Assembly (NCBI GenBank): GCA_017632155.1
Contig: JAGBRZ010000040.1
Location: forward strand, 1 to 55,295
Direction of reading: 5' to 3'
DNA: 55,295 nucleotides
From: Clostridia bacterium
GTDB lineage: Bacteria > Bacillota_A > Clostridia > Oscillospirales > CAG-272
The translations under genes and the position numbers were made by a program. Of this stretch, positions 1-7,781 are shown piece by piece. Every line of letters starts with the position of its first letter. The first letter of the stretch is position 1. Below the pieces are notes generated by a model, which was not told the origin of the DNA, did not search any database, and worked only from the letters and a program-made list of their open reading frames with translations.

Positions 1-1333
1 AGATTTCGTTGAAGTCTACTCGGAATACTCCAAGGCAAACAGCGTAAGCTACTCCAACAAAAAGATCGAAACGGTAGCAGACAGCGTTCACGGCGGTGTC
101 GGAATCCGCGCGTTTGTCGGAACAAAAACATATTTCGGATGCACATCCGATCTCACTCCCTCGGGACTCCGTCAGTGTGCGGAGAGAGTTGCGCAGGCTG
201 TCGGCAGCCCCGTGCAGAGAATTCCCGATTTTTATCTGACTGAAAGAATTCCCGCAAATATTCATCCCATCAAGACTATGCCCTCCGACGTTCCCGCTTC
301 GGTTCGCGCTGAGCTTCTTCGCGCGGCTTGCACTAAGGCATATGACTATGCTCCCGAAATCGTTCAGGTATCGGGCGGTATCTCCTCGAATGAGAAGAAC
401 TTCATCGTTGCAAACAGCGAAGGACTTTACACCGGCGACCGTCAGGTAAGAACTCGCATCAGCGTTTCCGCTGTTGCATCCGACGGCTCGGAAAATCAGA
501 CCGGCGGCTCGAATCCCGGCAGAAGCATGGGTTGGGAGCTCTTTGACAGCGTTGTTAATCCCGAAGAGGTTGGAAAAGAAGCGGCGCGTCAGGCTATGGT
601 AAATCTCAAGGCTGTTCCTTGCCCCTCGGGTAAGATGACTGTTGCGATCGGCAACGGCTTCGGCGGCGTTATCTTCCACGAGGCTTGCGGTCACTCCCTC
701 GAGGCAACCAGCGTTGGTATCGGAATGTCGCAGATGGCGGGCAAGATGGGTCAGCAGATCGCTAACCCCAAGGTCACCGCGATTGACGACGGTACCATTC
801 CGAACGCTTGGGGCTCCTGCAACATCGATGACGAGGGTATGCCGATGATCAAGCGCACTCTCATCAAGGACGGTATCCTCACCTCCTATATGATCGACCG
901 CCTTGGTTCGCGCAGAATGAATATGCCCTCCACCGCGAGCGGACGCCGTCAGGATTATTCCTACGAGCCCACCTCTCGTATGACAAATACTTACATCGCA
1001 AACGGACCCGACAAAAACGAGGACATCATCAAGTCTATCGACAACGGTATCTATGCCGCAGCTATGGGCGGCGGTTCCGTAAACCCCTTCACCGGTGCGT
1101 TCAACTTTGCCGTCAGAGAGGGCTATATTGTTCGCAACGGCGAGATCTGCGAGCCTATCAAGGGTGCTTCGCTTATCGGTACGGGTAGCGAGATCCTTAT
1201 GCAGATCGATATGGTCGGTCAGAATATGGAAACCGCGCAGGGTATGTGCGGTTCGTCGAGCGGCTCTGTTCCCACAGACGTAGGACAGCCCCTCATCCGC
1301 GTTTCGGATATCACCGTTGGCGGAAGCAAGTAA
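1..1333 (+). CDS. tldD: TldD metalloprotease, 5' end cut by window edge
   Basis: Zinc metalloprotease subunit of the TldD/TldE pair, which degrades unfolded or leader peptides in the cytoplasm. The reading frame is open from base 2, so the gene continues past the left edge; an internal GTG at 212 is not the start. 443 residues are visible, close to the family's usual 450-480, so only the extreme N-terminus is missing. The HExxxH zinc motif (HEACGH) begins at visible residue 226, followed by the glycine-rich C-terminal region ending in a VGGSK tail. tldE follows 19 bases downstream. In E. coli the pair matures microcin B17 and degrades CcdA; no RiPP precursor is seen here. Confidence 0.95.
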   Translation, partial: DFVEVYSEYSKANSVSYSNKKIETVADSVHGGVGIRAFVGTKTYFGCTSDLTPSGLRQCAERVAQAVGSPVQRIPDFYLTERIPANIHPIKTMPSDVPASVRAELLRAACTKAYDYAPEIVQVSGGISSNEKNFIVANSEGLYTGDRQVRTRISVSAVASDGSENQTGGSNPGRSMGWELFDSVVNPEEVGKEAARQAMVNLKAVPCPSGKMTVAIGNGFGGVIFHEACGHSLEATSVGIGMSQMAGKMGQQIANPKVTAIDDGTIPNAWGSCNIDDEGMPMIKRTLIKDGILTSYMIDRLGSRRMNMPSTASGRRQDYSYEPTSRMTNTYIANGPDKNEDIIKSIDNGIYAAAMGGGSVNPFTGAFNFAVREGYIVRNGEICEPIKGASLIGTGSEILMQIDMVGQNMETAQGMCGSSSGSVPTDVGQPLIRVSDITVGGSK

Positions 1334-1352
1334 GCGAAAGGAGTAAATCGAA

Positions 1353-2663
1353 ATGAAAGAAGCTATTAAAAGAGCAGTAGCCGAAGCCGCAAAAGCATAC
1401 GGCGCGGAAGGCTATGAAGTAAAAATGGGTTCCTCCACCAGCGCGGCTGTTGAGGCACTCAAGGACGATATTTCCTCGGTTACTTATGAAAAGAGCACAA
1501 GCATCAGCGTAAGATGCGTCAAGGGCGGCAAGAGCGGATACGCTTCGGGCAACATCGTTACCCCCGAAGAGGCAGAAGAGCTCGTTCGCCGTGCGTGCGA
1601 AAGTGCGCTTGTTGTTGACGATGCGGACGAGGTTCCCCTTTTCGAGGGCTCGCCCGAATACAAACAGGTTGAAAAGAAAGATGTCATCATCCCCTCCGCA
1701 GAGGATATGATCAAGGAAACAATGGACGTTCAGACCAAGCTGATGGCGCAGGAAAAGGTCGTTGAAGGCTCGCAGAGCTTTATGCAGGTGTCTGCATCCG
1801 AGTCGAGCTTCTTCAACTCTGCGGGACTCGATCTCGATTATGAGTCGGGATACGTTGCAAAGGGTGCTGTTGCTGCTGTAAAGAACGGCGATGACGCGGA
1901 AGAGAATTATGAAATGAAGTTTGCGGATGAGATCACAAACGATGATCTTGTCAAGCTTGCATACGACGGTGCGGTTGCAAAGCTCGGCGGTAAGCCCGTT
2001 GACTCCGGCAAATACAATATCATTATGGAACGCGGCGCGATGCGCTCGATCCTCAGCGTTTTCTCGGGACTTTTCTCGGCTCGTTCCGCATTCCTCAAGA
2101 CCACGATGTTCGCGGGCAAGGAAGGCGAAAAGGTTGCGGCTGATATCGTAACCCTCATTGACGACCCCTTCCACGAGAAGAAGTTCGGTCATTGCCCCTT
2201 CGATGCAGAGGGCGTGGCTGTATATACCAAGAGCGTTATCGAGGATGGTACTCTCAAGACCCTCCTTTACAACCGTATGTACGCAAAGAAGTTTGATACC
2301 GAAACTACCGGTAACGCGACCAGCGCAAAGGGCATCGGCGTTCAGGGACTTTATCTCAAGCCCGGCGAGCTTTCCGAGGAAGAGCTTCTCGCAAAGCTTG
2401 GCGACGGACTTTACATCACCGATCTCAGCGGTCTTCACGCGGGTGTTAACGCAGTCAGCGGTGACTTCTCGCTTCAGGCGGCAGGCTTCCTCGTTGAGGG
2501 CGGCAAGAAGACTCGCGCTGTCAAGAACATCACGGTTGCGGACAACTTCTACAAGCTCCTCTTCAAGGTCACTGCAATTGCAGATAACCTCAGCTTCGGC
2601 ACGGACTCAAGCTTCGGCGCGCCCGACGTAATGTTCTCGGATATTGCAATTTCCGGAAATTAA
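1353..2663 (+). CDS. tldE: TldE/PmbA, non-catalytic partner of TldD
   Basis: 436-residue PmbA/TldE family protein. It resembles TldD in fold (for example YNRMYAKKF and the GLYITDLSGLHAGVN segment typical of the family) but has no HExxxH, as expected for the subunit that shapes the heterodimer cavity without binding zinc. Start ATG at 1353 follows AAAGGAG nine bases upstream. It is co-transcribed with tldD. The stop codon is followed within two bases by the first hairpin of repeat R1, after which a co-directional dehydrogenase gene begins. Confidence 0.93.
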   Translation: MKEAIKRAVAEAAKAYGAEGYEVKMGSSTSAAVEALKDDISSVTYEKSTSISVRCVKGGKSGYASGNIVTPEEAEELVRRACESALVVDDADEVPLFEGSPEYKQVEKKDVIIPSAEDMIKETMDVQTKLMAQEKVVEGSQSFMQVSASESSFFNSAGLDLDYESGYVAKGAVAAVKNGDDAEENYEMKFADEITNDDLVKLAYDGAVAKLGGKPVDSGKYNIIMERGAMRSILSVFSGLFSARSAFLKTTMFAGKEGEKVAADIVTLIDDPFHEKKFGHCPFDAEGVAVYTKSVIEDGTLKTLLYNRMYAKKFDTETTGNATSAKGIGVQGLYLKPGELSEEELLAKLGDGLYITDLSGLHAGVNAVSGDFSLQAAGFLVEGGKKTRAVKNITVADNFYKLLFKVTAIADNLSFGTDSSFGAPDVMFSDIAISGN

Positions 2664-2846
2664 TCCATTTGTAAAACTGCGTTTTACAAATGATGCCCCG
2701 CTTTGCGGGGATGCGCGCATTATCGCCGCTTGTCAAAATCTGCGATTTTGACAGCTCCCCTCGGCGCGTGGACTCGCTCTGCTCGTCTAAAAGGTGTTTT
2801 TTCGGCGGCAAAGCCGCCGGAAAAACGGATTTTATTGAATTAATAT
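2664..2846 (+). repeat. R1 intercistronic hairpin repeat, copy A
   Basis: Noncoding stretch between tldE and the next gene. Hairpin 1: arms 2666-2677 and 2681-2692, 12 perfect pairs, TGC loop, starting two bases after the stop codon. An extra hairpin private to this copy: 2696-2701 with 2705-2710. Hairpin 2: arms 2731-2740 (TGTCAAAATC) and 2744-2753, loop TGC. A near-invariant stretch at 2754-2789. Hairpin 3: GGCGGC/GCCGCC core around AAA (2803-2819), flanked by T6 on the left and A5 on the right. The end reads CGGATTTTATT; with AATCC at the start this makes a short terminal inverted repeat. Hairpin 3 is followed by A, not T, so it is not an intrinsic terminator. Confidence 0.85.
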
Positions 2847-2884
2847 ACTTAATAATAAAAGATAATAAAAGGACGGTAATTATT

Positions 2885-3976
2885 ATGGAAAAAGTAAGAG
2901 TTGGTATAATTGGATGCGGCGGCATCGCAAACGGCAAGCATATGCCCTCCCTCGCAAAGCTTAAGCACGTTGAAATGGTCGCATTCTGCGATATCATCGT
3001 AAAGAAGGCAGAGGAAGCCGCAAAGAAGTACGGTACCCCTGACGCAAAGGTATATGAGGATTACAAGGAGCTCCTCGCTGACAAAACGATCGATGTCGTT
3101 CACGTTTGCACCCCCAACCGTTCCCACTCCTTCATCACCGTTGACGCTCTCGAGTCCGGTAAGCACGTTATGTGCGAAAAGCCTATGGCGATCAACTCGG
3201 TTGAAGCAAAGAAGATGCTCGATGCGGCAGAGAGAACCGGCAAGAAGCTCACCATCGGTTATCAGACCCGTAACCGCGCGGATGCGGTATATCTCAAGAA
3301 GCTCGTTGACGACGGTATGTTCGGCGATATTTACTATGCGAAGGCAACCGCTCTTCGCCGCCGTGCAGTTCCCACCTGGGGCGTGTTCCTCAACGAATAC
3401 GAGCAGGGCGGCGGTCCTCTGATCGACATCGGAACTCACGCCCTCGACCTCACTCTTTATATGCTTAACAACTATAAGCCCAAGTACTGTGTTGGTACTA
3501 CCTACCACAAGCTCTCGCAGGGGAACCCCGAGCATCAGGGCAACGCGTGGGGCAACTGGGATCCCGAAAAGTTCACGGTTGAGGATTCCGCATTTGGCTT
3601 TGTAGTTATGGAAAACGGCGCGACCATTAACCTTGAGTCCGCTTGGGCACTCAACGTGGCTGACCCCCGCGAGGCTGTGACCTCCTTCTGCGGTACTCTT
3701 GCGGGCGCGGATATGGATAAGGGACTCCGTATCAACGGAGTTGCTCATAACGCGCAGTATGAGTTCAAGCCCAACCTTGATGCCAAGGGCGCGGCATTCT
3801 TCGACGGCAACGGCAACGAGTCCCCCGCAGACCGCGAGGCTCGTCTTTGGATCGAGGCGGTTGTCAACGATACCGAACCCCTTGTAACCCCCGAGCAGGC
3901 TTATACCGTAACAAGAATTCTTGAAGGTATTTATACCTCCGCAAAGACGGGCGATATTTATAAATTCGAAAACTGA
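2885..3976 (+). CDS. Gfo/Idh/MocA family NAD(P)-dependent oxidoreductase
   Basis: 363-residue sugar or cyclitol dehydrogenase. An N-terminal Rossmann fold opens with VGIIGCGGIANGKHMP, the CEKPM motif (catalytic-type Lys, around residue 98) is intact, and the C-terminal half has GGGPLIDIGTHALDL carrying the conserved Asp/His. The ATG at 2885 is chosen because the open frame upstream runs through repeat R1. AAAAGGA lies about 12 bases before it. The TIM-barrel isomerase at 3988 follows after 11 bases, a pairing typical of oxidation/isomerisation or 3-keto-sugar pathways. The actual substrate cannot be told from sequence. Confidence 0.9.
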   Translation: MEKVRVGIIGCGGIANGKHMPSLAKLKHVEMVAFCDIIVKKAEEAAKKYGTPDAKVYEDYKELLADKTIDVVHVCTPNRSHSFITVDALESGKHVMCEKPMAINSVEAKKMLDAAERTGKKLTIGYQTRNRADAVYLKKLVDDGMFGDIYYAKATALRRRAVPTWGVFLNEYEQGGGPLIDIGTHALDLTLYMLNNYKPKYCVGTTYHKLSQGNPEHQGNAWGNWDPEKFTVEDSAFGFVVMENGATINLESAWALNVADPREAVTSFCGTLAGADMDKGLRINGVAHNAQYEFKPNLDAKGAAFFDGNGNESPADREARLWIEAVVNDTEPLVTPEQAYTVTRILEGIYTSAKTGDIYKFEN

Positions 3977-3987
3977 GGAGAAAAAAC

Positions 3988-4956
3988 ATGAAACTTTGTG
4001 TTCTTGAAAATCTTTACGGCAACAAGACTCTTGAGGAGTCGCTGTCCATACTCACCTCGCTTGGCGTACATACCGTTGAGGTAGGCGCGGGCGGATATCC
4101 CGGAAAGGCTCATTGCAACCCCGCAGAGCTTCTTGCGGACGAGGCAAAATACAACGCATTCGTTGAAACCTTTAAGAAATATGACGTTGAGATCGCGGCA
4201 CTTGCTTGTCACGGCAACCCTCTGCATCCCGATAAGGCAATCGCTGCACAGTTTGATAAGGACTTCCGCGAGGCGATCCTTCTTGCAGAAAAGCTCGGCG
4301 TTAAGACTATCGTAGGTTTCTCCGGCTGTCCCGGCGACAGCGAGGGCTCGAAGTACCCCAACTGGGTAACCTGCCCCTGGCCCGAGGACTTCCTTGCTAT
4401 CCTTGAATGGCAGTGGAATGAAAAGGTAATTCCTTACTGGCAGGAAATGGGCGCGTTTGCGACTGCTCACGGCGTTGAGCACATCGCGTTCGAGATGCAT
4501 CCCGGATTCTGCGTATACAATCCCGAAACCCTCCTGAAGCTCCGCGCGGCTGTCGGTCCCGTTATCGGCGCAAACTTCGACCCCTCTCACCTTCTCTGGC
4601 AGGGCATCGACCCCGTTGCCGCAATCCGCGAGCTGAGGGGTGCGATCTATCACTTCCACGCGAAGGATACCAAGATCGACAAATACAACACCGCAAAGAA
4701 CGGCGTTCTCGATACCAAGCATTACAGCGACGAGCTTAACCGCGCGTGGGTATTCCGCGCAGTCGGCTTTGGCAACAACGAGAGCTATTGGAGAGATGTT
4801 ATCTCCAACCTCCGCCTCTGCGGCTATGACGGAGCTATCTCTATCGAGCACGAGGATAGCATTATGACCGTTGACGAGGGACTCCGTAAGGCGATCTCCG
4901 TCCTCGCCCCCATCGTTATGACCGAGGATAAGCCGAGAACTATCAGCTGGGCTTGA
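3988..4956 (+). CDS. Sugar phosphate isomerase/epimerase-like TIM-barrel protein
   Basis: 322-residue AP-endonuclease-2/xylose-isomerase-like TIM barrel. Putative metal ligands fall in the usual order: Glu in FEMHPGF, Asp in NFDPSHL, His in HFHAKDT and Glu in SIEHED. Such proteins isomerise, epimerise or act as lyases on keto-sugars, often with a neighbouring Gfo/Idh/MocA enzyme as here. The start follows GAGGAG. A small GAA-loop hairpin (4956-4972) begins at the last base of the stop codon, then come an R3 heptamer array and an R2 element. Confidence 0.85.
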   Translation: MKLCVLENLYGNKTLEESLSILTSLGVHTVEVGAGGYPGKAHCNPAELLADEAKYNAFVETFKKYDVEIAALACHGNPLHPDKAIAAQFDKDFREAILLAEKLGVKTIVGFSGCPGDSEGSKYPNWVTCPWPEDFLAILEWQWNEKVIPYWQEMGAFATAHGVEHIAFEMHPGFCVYNPETLLKLRAAVGPVIGANFDPSHLLWQGIDPVAAIRELRGAIYHFHAKDTKIDKYNTAKNGVLDTKHYSDELNRAWVFRAVGFGNNESYWRDVISNLRLCGYDGAISIEHEDSIMTVDEGLRKAISVLAPIVMTEDKPRTISWA

Positions 4957-4975
4957 TGCGCCGAAGGCGCATAAA

Positions 4976-5016
4976 AGTGGACAGTGGTTAGTGGACAGTG
5001 GACAGAAAGATGCGGT
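4976..5016 (+). repeat. R3 heptamer array, copy 1
   Basis: Four head-to-tail heptamers AGTGGAC, AGTGGTT, AGTGGAC, AGTGGAC followed by the constant tail AGAAAGATGCGG. The array starts 20 bases after the stop codon of the gene at 3988 and reads on the same strand as that gene. Other arrays are at 13498-13532, 19559-19598, 55063-55102 and, inverted, 55262-55295. Confidence 0.85.
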
Positions 5017-5036
5017 TTTAGTTTTTATAATAGCGG

Positions 5037-5161
5037 GAAAGTTTGATCAAACTTTTCAAAGTTTGCGGAAGTCGGAATTATTCCCTGCGCTTCAAGCGGG
5101 TGCCGCCCTCGGTGCCCGCTTGGAAGGAGTAAAACCACCCTTTTTGGGTGGTTTTCGCTCC
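5037..5161 (+). repeat. R2 3'-end hairpin element with terminator, copy i
   Basis: Reads on the strand of the upstream isomerase gene. Order: an AAGTTTGATCAAACTT palindrome overlapping a second hairpin (5048-5055 with 5058-5065, loop TC); a hairpin at about 5093-5123 with two G-U pairs; then a terminator-like stem 5131-5140 with 5146-5155 (AAAACCACCC / GGGTGGTTTT) itself enclosed by GGAG/CTCC. The first two hairpins share bases, so they cannot form together. The order matches copies ii-v. Confidence 0.75.
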
Positions 5162-5187
5162 TTAACCCTATTCTTCAGAGGTGGAAT

Positions 5188-6012
5188 ATGTATAAAAAGA
5201 TTTTGATCGCCCTCGACCTTGAAGGCGTAAATAACGTCAAGGGCGTCCCCTACGAAGCACTTTCGAAGGACACCGACGAATGGAAGATCGCGCGTAAGCA
5301 AGGCGCGCTTGAAGTCAACGCCGCGGCAGCCGCACTTTTCGGCGCGGGAGCGGAAGTTGTCGCGCTTTGGGATAACCACGGCGGCGGTCATAATATCGAT
5401 CCCGCAGACCTCGACCCGCGCATTACGCTTCTTGATCCGGATCTGTCGAAACCGAGAATGTATTTTGCCGATGACTATGACTGCATCTGCTATTTCGGTT
5501 ATCACGCAATGGAGGGCACTCTCGGCGGCGTGCTGGCACATACGATGAGCAGTAAGACCGTGCAGTTCTATAAACTGAACGGAAAATATATCGGCGAGAT
5601 CGATATGGATGCCTATATTGCGGCGTCGCACAGCAAACCCTCGGTCTTTTTCTGCGCGGGCAATATAGCTTGCGCACAAGCAAAGCGTGCGGTAAGCGGC
5701 ATCACGATCGTCGTTACCAAGCACGAAATCTCAAGAAATGAAGCCGATTTTCGCGATAACTCCGAGCTTTTTGACGAAATCAGAGAAAAGATAATCAAAT
5801 CCGCTTCATCCGAGCACGGATACAAAACGCTTGATTTTCCGGCAGTTTTTGAAAAATCCTTCAAGCGAGTCGAGGACTCGGAAAAATTCCTTGCCCGCCT
5901 GAAAAAACGGGGAATCGAGTCAGATTATCTCTCCGATGAAGTTATGGGCAAAGATGCGCATACAGTCGTTTCCACGGTTCACAATATCGACGAATTTATT
6001 GCTTGTATATAA
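5188..6012 (+). CDS. M55 family D-aminopeptidase (DppA-like)
   Basis: 274-residue zinc peptidase of family M55, which cleaves N-terminal D-amino acids from short peptides such as wall-derived D-Ala peptides. Family marks: N-terminal LIALDLEGVNNV (metal-binding D and E), DNHGGG, GYHAMEGTLGGVLAHTM and the KLNGKYIGEIDMDAYIA segment. Length matches DppA. A GAGGTGG Shine-Dalgarno sits just before the ATG. No dpp transporter genes are adjacent, so it appears to stand alone, sealed by the terminator at 6015-6060. Confidence 0.88.
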   Translation: MYKKILIALDLEGVNNVKGVPYEALSKDTDEWKIARKQGALEVNAAAAALFGAGAEVVALWDNHGGGHNIDPADLDPRITLLDPDLSKPRMYFADDYDCICYFGYHAMEGTLGGVLAHTMSSKTVQFYKLNGKYIGEIDMDAYIAASHSKPSVFFCAGNIACAQAKRAVSGITIVVTKHEISRNEADFRDNSELFDEIREKIIKSASSEHGYKTLDFPAVFEKSFKRVEDSEKFLARLKKRGIESDYLSDEVMGKDAHTVVSTVHNIDEFIACI

Positions 6013-6014
6013 TA

Positions 6015-6060
6015 AAAAACGGATACTCAAATCCTTTTCGGAAATTGAGTATCCGTTTTT
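6015..6060. terminator. Bidirectional intrinsic terminator
   Basis: Perfect 16-base arms 6015-6030 and 6045-6060 with A5 on one side and T5 on the other. It lies between the convergent M55 gene and the phage connector gene and can serve both. Confidence 0.9.
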
Positions 6061-6067
6061 TGCTTAT

Positions 6068-6457
6068 TTAATCGGGATAGACGTCAGCCGTGGAGCCCTT
6101 AACGAAGGGGATCTCCGCAGATATCGCGGCGAGATCGTTGCACCAGCGGTCGAAAAGCTTTTCGTAAAGCTCGGTGTCCTCGTCGAGGATGAGCATTGCC
6201 GCCATATAATATGCCGCAGCGGGCGCGAATCGGTCGGAAAGCGGAAAATCCGAATCAAGGCTGAGAAAGAGAGCGGGGAAGGGCTCTGCCTCTTCAAGCC
6301 CGAAGGCTTTGCGGTATGCTCGGTCGAGTGCCGATGCCTCGGTGCAGAGCGCCGCGCCTATGTAAGGCGCGCGCTCCGCAAGCTCGGATTCGGATATCGA
6401 GCCGCTTACTTCACCGATAAGGCGAAGGGCTGTGTCATAAACGCTTTGCAGGGTCAT
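6068..6457 (-). CDS. Putative phage head-tail connector/adaptor protein
   Basis: 129-residue acidic, mostly helical protein. It is the last gene of the phage module, directly after the capsid gene, where head-completion adaptors (gp6-like) usually lie. The start follows AAAGGCAGG. No sequence motif proves the assignment; it rests on size, helical content, the PYIGAALCTE...YRKAFGL region and gene order. Confidence 0.55.
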   Translation of the reverse strand: MTLQSVYDTALRLIGEVSGSISESELAERAPYIGAALCTEASALDRAYRKAFGLEEAEPFPALFLSLDSDFPLSDRFAPAAAYYMAAMLILDEDTELYEKLFDRWCNDLAAISAEIPFVKGSTADVYPD

Positions 6458-6479
6458 TTTTTTGCCTGCCTTTCAAAGC

Positions 6480-7298
6480 TTACGCGGCAACGGTAAGGTC
6501 GAGTCTTACCATCTCTGTGGGATAGATGACCTGCGCGCCGTAGAGGTGAAGCCCCTTAACGGCATCGGCAAATCGTCTTTCGGGACGGTAAGCATCGATC
6601 TCGGAAAGCTGCTCGGCGAATGCGATGGCACGCTTTGAACGAGCCATACACTTGTGAACGTTTTCTGCGACAACAACGTTGTTGGAAACGTAAACCTTGC
6701 AGCCCGCAACGTAACCGATGCAACCTGCCTCGAGCGCAGTATCGGTGTTTGAAACGTTGATCTTGCTCTTGAGAATGAGCGCGCCGACTGCGGGGGATAC
6801 CTCAACAACGATGTCACCGGGGTCGCCAACGTTGTTTTCAAGAAGCTTGGTGCGAGCATCAATGATCAGACCGAGAATGTTTTCAACGTTTGCGGTAGCT
6901 TCGATGTTGCTGCCTGCCTGAGCGCAAAGGGAGAAGATATATTTGTCCGCTGTGTTGGCAAGGGCGGCTGCGGCGTTCTTTACTGCGGCATCCATAAGTC
7001 TGGGTTCGCTCTGTGCGCGGTCGATGTCATCGATCTGGAAGTTGAATGCCTTCGCCTGATCGATTCGAAGATTTTTGACAGAATCCGTAAGCTCCTGTGC
7101 GCCGGTTTCAAAGTCAACGTTCTTTGTATAATCAAAGATGTTGATGTCGCCGATACCGCAAATTTTTACGCGGTCGCCACGGTTTTTGATCTCGCCCTCA
7201 AACTCGCGGTTGCAGTTTGCGACGGCGATGTACTTTTTGTCCATCTGGGAAAGAAGAGTTTCGCTCCATACGGTAGAGATAAAGTTTGCAAGTGCCAT
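6480..7298 (-). CDS. Major capsid protein
   Basis: 272-residue phage coat protein, HK97/P22-fold class by inference. The N-terminus MALANFISTVWSETLL resembles coat proteins of this class; the middle has the long helix and IDDIDRAQSEPRLMDAAVKNAA, common in Clostridia phage capsids, and the C-terminal part reads as the strand-rich A-domain (IVVEVSPAVGALIL). The AAAGGAAA ribosome site is good. Position after scaffold and portal supports the call. The gene is intact, with no frameshift. Confidence 0.8.
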   Translation of the reverse strand: MALANFISTVWSETLLSQMDKKYIAVANCNREFEGEIKNRGDRVKICGIGDINIFDYTKNVDFETGAQELTDSVKNLRIDQAKAFNFQIDDIDRAQSEPRLMDAAVKNAAAALANTADKYIFSLCAQAGSNIEATANVENILGLIIDARTKLLENNVGDPGDIVVEVSPAVGALILKSKINVSNTDTALEAGCIGYVAGCKVYVSNNVVVAENVHKCMARSKRAIAFAEQLSEIDAYRPERRFADAVKGLHLYGAQVIYPTEMVRLDLTVAA

Positions 7299-7337
7299 TT
7301 TAATATTTCCTTTCTATTTTAAAAATGATTTTTGTTT

Positions 7338-7781
7338 TTAGTGCCAGCTCTTCATAGAACGGCGAATCTTTTCGATGTTTTTTCTAACCTCGGCGGGCTT
7401 CATTGCGCGCACCTCGGAGGGGGAATAGAGGCTGTCCTCGGCTGTTTCTATTCTGCCAAAGGATTGCTCTCGTGCTTTGCGGTCTGCCCGTGCGATCTTC
7501 AGCTCTGTCACCTCGCGACGGCGCATTTCAAGCGCATATGCCGCGGCGGGAGGTATACCGCGTTCAAGTGCGGCATTGAAGGAATCGGGAAGAGTTGAAA
7601 TATCCGCATCGGGGTAAAGCTCGGTGAACTCGCGCCAACCATCAATGATCTCGCGTGTGGCGCTTTCGGCTTTTTCAAGCTTTGCGCGAAGGTCTTCAAG
7701 CTCGGCGTGAAGATCGGGTGTTTGAGTGTCCTCTGATTCTGTGAGAACCTCTTCTTGAATCATATCAATCAATTCATCCAT
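7338..7781 (-). CDS. Phage scaffolding protein
   Basis: 147-residue, highly charged, alpha-helical protein with an acidic N-terminus (MDELIDMIQEEV) and a coiled-coil centre (about residues 24-48). This is the usual profile of capsid scaffolds. The start at 7781 is preferred because AAAGGAGA lies just before it; it overlaps the last eight bases of the portal gene. It sits between portal and capsid as in most tailed phages. Confidence 0.72.
   Translation of the reverse strand: MDELIDMIQEEVLTESEDTQTPDLHAELEDLRAKLEKAESATREIIDGWREFTELYPDADISTLPDSFNAALERGIPPAAAYALEMRRREVTELKIARADRKAREQSFGRIETAEDSLYSPSEVRAMKPAEVRKNIEKIRRSMKSWH

Noticed and set aside
212..214. GTG start for a short TldD
   Set aside because: The frame is open back to base 2 and encodes family-typical sequence (YSNKKIETVADSVHGGVGIR in the first 40 residues), so the gene is cut by the window edge.
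1311..2438. 375-codon open frame antisense to tldE
   Set aside because: It mirrors tldE codons and has no ribosome site. Similar long antisense frames at 14604-15716, 25024-26244, 28838-29719 and 42645-44015 arise from the codon bias of the sense genes.
2797..2825. R1 hairpin 3 as an intrinsic terminator
   Set aside because: The stem is followed by A residues on either strand; the T-run is on the 5' side and pairs with the A-run.
4976..5016. CRISPR-like or phage attachment repeat
   Set aside because: The units are seven bases with no spacers and recur at gene ends; there are no cas genes and no integrase.
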